Origin: Streptomyces eurocidicus
GTDB taxonomy: Bacteria > Actinomycetota > Actinomycetes > Streptomycetales > Streptomycetaceae
Direction of reading: 5' to 3'
Length of the DNA: 39,544 bases
Assembly (NCBI RefSeq): GCF_002891295.1
Contig: NZ_LGUI01000017.1
Location: forward strand, 1-39,544
The notes under the pieces were generated by a model that was not told the origin of the DNA, made no database searches, and saw nothing but the letters and a program-made list of their open reading frames with translations. The position numbers and the translations under genes are program-made. This document shows positions 37,003-39,544 of the stretch, piece after piece. Numbering within the stretch: the first letter of the stretch is position 1; each line of letters starts with the position of its first letter.

Positions 37003-37524
37003 ATGATCGGTGACCCCTTCGCCGACGTCTCGCCCTGGGACGAACCCGCCACCACCCTTACCGAGGAGAAGCCTGTGCTCATCACCGCCCCCACGGCCCC
37101 GGCCGGCCCTGCCCCGTTCAAGATCGGTCTCACGCTGAAGGCGGGCCCGGACTACGGCTCCCACTGGATGACGCCGGCCGTGTACGGCCACACCGCCGAG
37201 GAGACCGCGACGCGCGGCGTCGAGCTGCTCACCGCGATGAAGACGGCCGGGCTCATCGACTTCACCGCGAAGGCAGCTCAGCACGTCCGAGAGCAGGACA
37301 AGGGCGGCGCCGGGGCGGCACCGAAGCGGTTCGAGAACGGCAAGGTCGTCTCGGCGGCCCCCTCCGCCGGTGGCGACACCGGTTACTCCTGCGACCACGG
37401 CCCGCGGAATTTCCGGGAAGGCGGATCGTGGGCCGCGTACTTCTGCGGAGGCCGAGGACTCGACAAGTCCCAGCAGTGCCCGCCCCTGTGGCGCCAGACG
37501 GACGGCAGTTTCCGGGCGAAGTGA
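37003..37524 (+). CDS. Hypothetical protein with C-terminal zinc-binding-like motif
   Basis: A 173-residue protein from ATG 37003 (six bases after GGAG; ATG 36991 lies on that ribosome site). The N-terminus is acidic/proline-rich, followed by FKIGLTLKAGPDYGSHWMTPAVYGHTAEETA and AMKTAGLIDFTAKAAQHVREQ. This layout resembles phage proteins found next to DNA polymerase that are sometimes called ssDNA-binding-like. The end, YSCDHGPRNF…AYFCGG…QQCPPLW, has three cysteines and a histidine that may bind zinc. No firm family. Confidence 0.65.
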   Translation: MIGDPFADVSPWDEPATTLTEEKPVLITAPTAPAGPAPFKIGLTLKAGPDYGSHWMTPAVYGHTAEETATRGVELLTAMKTAGLIDFTAKAAQHVREQDKGGAGAAPKRFENGKVVSAAPSAGGDTGYSCDHGPRNFREGGSWAAYFCGGRGLDKSQQCPPLWRQTDGSFRAK

Positions 37525-37545
37525 CGACTTAGCCATGCCCAAAAA

Positions 37546-37558
37546 GTTGTCGTGAGCT
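37546..37558 (+). promoter_or_regulatory. 13-base leader element, copy 4
   Basis: GTTGTCGTGAGCT, 21 bases after the previous stop and followed after four bases by the hairpin at 37563–37586. AAGTT-GTCGTG-AGCTT can pair. Confidence 0.7.
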
Positions 37559-37562
37559 TACT

Positions 37563-37586
37563 GGGGGCCGGCTCCAGCCGGCCCCC
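37563..37586 (+). terminator. Hairpin upstream of DNA polymerase (attenuator-like)
   Basis: gggggccggct (37563–37573) pairs with agccggccccc (37576–37586), giving an effective stem of about 10 bp with a small loop. It has no T-run. It lies 19 bases before the polymerase start. Confidence 0.5.
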
Positions 37587-37605
37587 ACCGACGCAGAAGG
37601 ACCGC

Positions 37606-39408
37606 ATGCGGGTCATCGACTACGCCATCAAGGGCCAGACGGTTCACATTCACGTAGTCGAGACGGAAGAGGATCTTCTCGACTTCGAATCGTTCATCCT
37701 GGCCAACCAAAGCTTGCTCGCCCATGACTGCGAAACCACCGGCCTCGACTGGTGGAACGCCTCCGCCGGCACCTTCCGGGCCCGCCTCTGGCAGTTCGGC
37801 AACGCCCGCGAGTCGTTCGTCGTGCCGGTCGAGAAGGGCGACTCCTTCCGGGGCGCGGTCCGCTGGGCCCTCCGCACGGCCCGGCGGCTCATCGCCCACA
37901 ACGGCACCTACGACCTCCATGTAGCCGAAGAATGCCTTGGGATCCCCATGGAGGAGCTCGCGCCGAAGAGCTGGGACACCAAACTGATCGCCCACCTCGT
38001 CGATCCCCGTGCCGTCAAGGAAGACGGGCCCGGCCTAAAACTCGAAGAGCTGACCAAGCACTACATCTGCGAAGTCGTAGCCGCAGAAGTCAAAGGCTCT
38101 ATGACGGCCATCGCCAAGGAATTGGGAGTCAAGAAGGACGAGGTTTGGGATTCCATCCCAATAGACCACTACCGGTTTTTGCTCTACGCGGGCATGGATC
38201 CCATATTGGCGTTCCGGCTCTTCAAAATCCTCATTCCGAAGACCCCTGTCCGAAGCCGTCGGCGAGGGCTTATCTCGTGGGAACACCGACTTGCGCACAT
38301 CACCGCAAAGATTGAGCGTACCGGGTATCTCCTGGATACGAAATATGCGCAAGAGAAGGCCAGTGAACTTGCCGCCCAGCAAAAGCACTGGGAGGAAGTG
38401 GCTAGGCATCACGGTGTCGACAATGTCAACTCCAACGCCCAGATCATTACGGCACTCCGAGAGCGAGGTGTAAAGCTCACCAAGAAGACCAAAAAGGGAA
38501 ACGTCTCGGTCGATGATGAAGTTCTCACAGACGTTGGCATTCCCCTCACAGAAGCGATCGTTAAAGCTAAGAAGGCGGGGAAATGGAAGGCTACTTGGTT
38601 TGACCGCGCCATTGCCGCCCAGGACCCGGACGGGCGCGTCCACGCGAGCGTGAACAGTTGCCAGGCGAGAACGGCTCGGATGAGCATCACGGGGGCGGTA
38701 CCGGCCCAGACGCTCCCGGCCGGCGACTCGTACGTACGGCACTGCTTCCTCGCAGATCCTGGACATGTCACCGTCAGCAGCGATTACGGAAACATGGAAC
38801 TGCGGGTCCTGGCCGCCTTCTCCGGTGACCCGACAATGATGGACGCATTCCATCGGGGCCTTGACCTCCACCAGATAACCGCGGACGCCGCCGGAGTCAA
38901 TCGCAAGGCAGGAAAAGGCACAAATTTTGTCGTTTGCTTCGGTGGCGGCTGGAAGGCAATCGTCGAACAGTACGGTGTCGCCGAAGCCGAAGCAAAGAAA
39001 GCCGTCAAGGCATTCTGGGAGACCTACCCCGGCGTTAAACGCTTTGCTGACCGCCTCCAGAGGGAAGCCAGGCAGGCCGGCTATATCTACACCGGAACCG
39101 GCCGGCGCCTACCCGTAGACCGCAACCGAATATACAGTGCCCTCAATTACTTTATCCAAAGCACTTCGAGAGACATTACAGCCCGAGCCCTCATCGAAAT
39201 CGACCGGGCGGGCTACACCAAATACGTCCGCCTCCCGATCCATGACGAGCTCGTATTCAGCTTCCCCCGGGAGCGGGTCAGAGAACTAGCTGAGAAGACG
39301 GCCCGAATCATGGAAATGACCATCAAGGGCCTACTGATCCCCGTGGACTCCGAAATCGGTGAGCAGCCCTGGGGAAGCGTCCTCGACCTCGAAGCAAGCA
39401 AGCACTAA
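37606..39408 (+). CDS. DNA polymerase I (family A) with 3'–5' exonuclease
   Basis: A 600-residue polymerase from ATG 37606 (AAGGA just upstream). The frame opens earlier at GTG 37552, but that falls inside leader element 4. Exonuclease motifs: LAHDCETTGLDWW (DxE), LIAHNGTYDLHVAEECLG, and HYRFLLYAGMDPILAF (Exo III). Polymerase motifs: A in VSSDYGNMELRVLAAFSGD, B in NRKAGKGTNFVVCFGGGWKAI, and C in LPIHDELVFSFP. It lacks the 5' nuclease domain, as usual for phages. It replicates the genome with the primase and ATPase upstream. Confidence 0.95.
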   Translation: MRVIDYAIKGQTVHIHVVETEEDLLDFESFILANQSLLAHDCETTGLDWWNASAGTFRARLWQFGNARESFVVPVEKGDSFRGAVRWALRTARRLIAHNGTYDLHVAEECLGIPMEELAPKSWDTKLIAHLVDPRAVKEDGPGLKLEELTKHYICEVVAAEVKGSMTAIAKELGVKKDEVWDSIPIDHYRFLLYAGMDPILAFRLFKILIPKTPVRSRRRGLISWEHRLAHITAKIERTGYLLDTKYAQEKASELAAQQKHWEEVARHHGVDNVNSNAQIITALRERGVKLTKKTKKGNVSVDDEVLTDVGIPLTEAIVKAKKAGKWKATWFDRAIAAQDPDGRVHASVNSCQARTARMSITGAVPAQTLPAGDSYVRHCFLADPGHVTVSSDYGNMELRVLAAFSGDPTMMDAFHRGLDLHQITADAAGVNRKAGKGTNFVVCFGGGWKAIVEQYGVAEAEAKKAVKAFWETYPGVKRFADRLQREARQAGYIYTGTGRRLPVDRNRIYSALNYFIQSTSRDITARALIEIDRAGYTKYVRLPIHDELVFSFPRERVRELAEKTARIMEMTIKGLLIPVDSEIGEQPWGSVLDLEASKH

Positions 39409-39419
39409 AGGAACAGCGC

Positions 39420-39544
39420 ATGAGCGAAGCCAACGACTTTGAAGAAATCATCTCCGGCATCGAAAAGGAGATGAATCAGACCCTCATCGAACAGCGGGGC
39501 GTCGCCGCGCTGACATTCGCCCGCATCGCCGGCGCCCTCTACGT
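39420..39544 (+). CDS. Partial gene at the right edge
   Basis: ATG 39420 follows AAAGGAACAGCGC. 41 residues are visible: MSEANDFEEIISGIEKEMNQ…ARIAGALY, acidic and probably helical. It is cut by the end of the window. The frame continues the rightward operon after the polymerase with an 11-base gap. Family not recognised. Confidence 0.7.
   Translation, partial: MSEANDFEEIISGIEKEMNQTLIEQRGVAALTFARIAGALY

Noticed and set aside
27598..37558. The 13-base element as a set of simple -35 boxes (TTGTCG)
   Set aside because: Only the first copy has a reasonable -10 (TAGGGT) at 18 bases; the copies at 33538 and 37546 have none.

Overview
The window is most of a siphovirus or prophage genome from a high-GC actinomycete. 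The gene content fits a Streptomyces phage best: SPP1-type portal, Gp37-like tail protein, HNH–TerS–TerL packaging module, family A DNA polymerase, Cas4-like nuclease and a CHAP endolysin with a streptomycete-type N-terminus. No integrase was seen, so lytic phage and prophage cannot be told apart. The right edge cuts a gene.

Layout. Bases 1–505 hold no gene. They contain six degenerate hairpins resembling type I-E CRISPR repeats, then a terminator. From 518 to 27174 almost everything is on the minus strand. Read in transcription order (right to left) this is HNH nuclease, small terminase, large terminase, portal, scaffold, major capsid, head-tail connectors, major tail protein, tail assembly chaperones joined by a -1 frameshift, a 2211-aa tape measure with cell-wall hydrolase domains, Dit, Gp37-like protein, adhesion/fibre proteins and the lysis genes. 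Two plus-strand genes interrupt this arm: a small acidic protein at 2149 and a secreted protein at 17822 with its own promoter. A 1287-bp tandem duplication at 4383–6956 has doubled two tail-tip genes.

Bases 27175–27709 are a non-coding divergence region with hairpins, a tRNA-like element and an AT-rich stretch. To its right lie a small HTH protein (+) and two host-like minus-strand genes, an IclR-type regulator and a quinone oxidoreductase. A control region with two identical dyad operators (30283–30336) follows. The rightward replication operon then encodes a Cas4-like nuclease, a RecA/DnaB-like ATPase, endonuclease VII, a two-frame primase, a DUF3310 protein, a metallophosphoesterase, a sigma-like protein and DNA polymerase I.

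Main points of interest: a 13-base element repeated in four rightward leaders that can fold into a boxB-like hairpin; two genes that appear to start at ATT; a solitary CRISPR-repeat-like palindrome between the terminase and portal genes; and the large terminase gene, which is broken by a noisy duplicated stretch (probably an assembly fault) containing a clean 50-base hairpin insertion just before Walker B. All functions are inferred from the sequence alone, with no database search.
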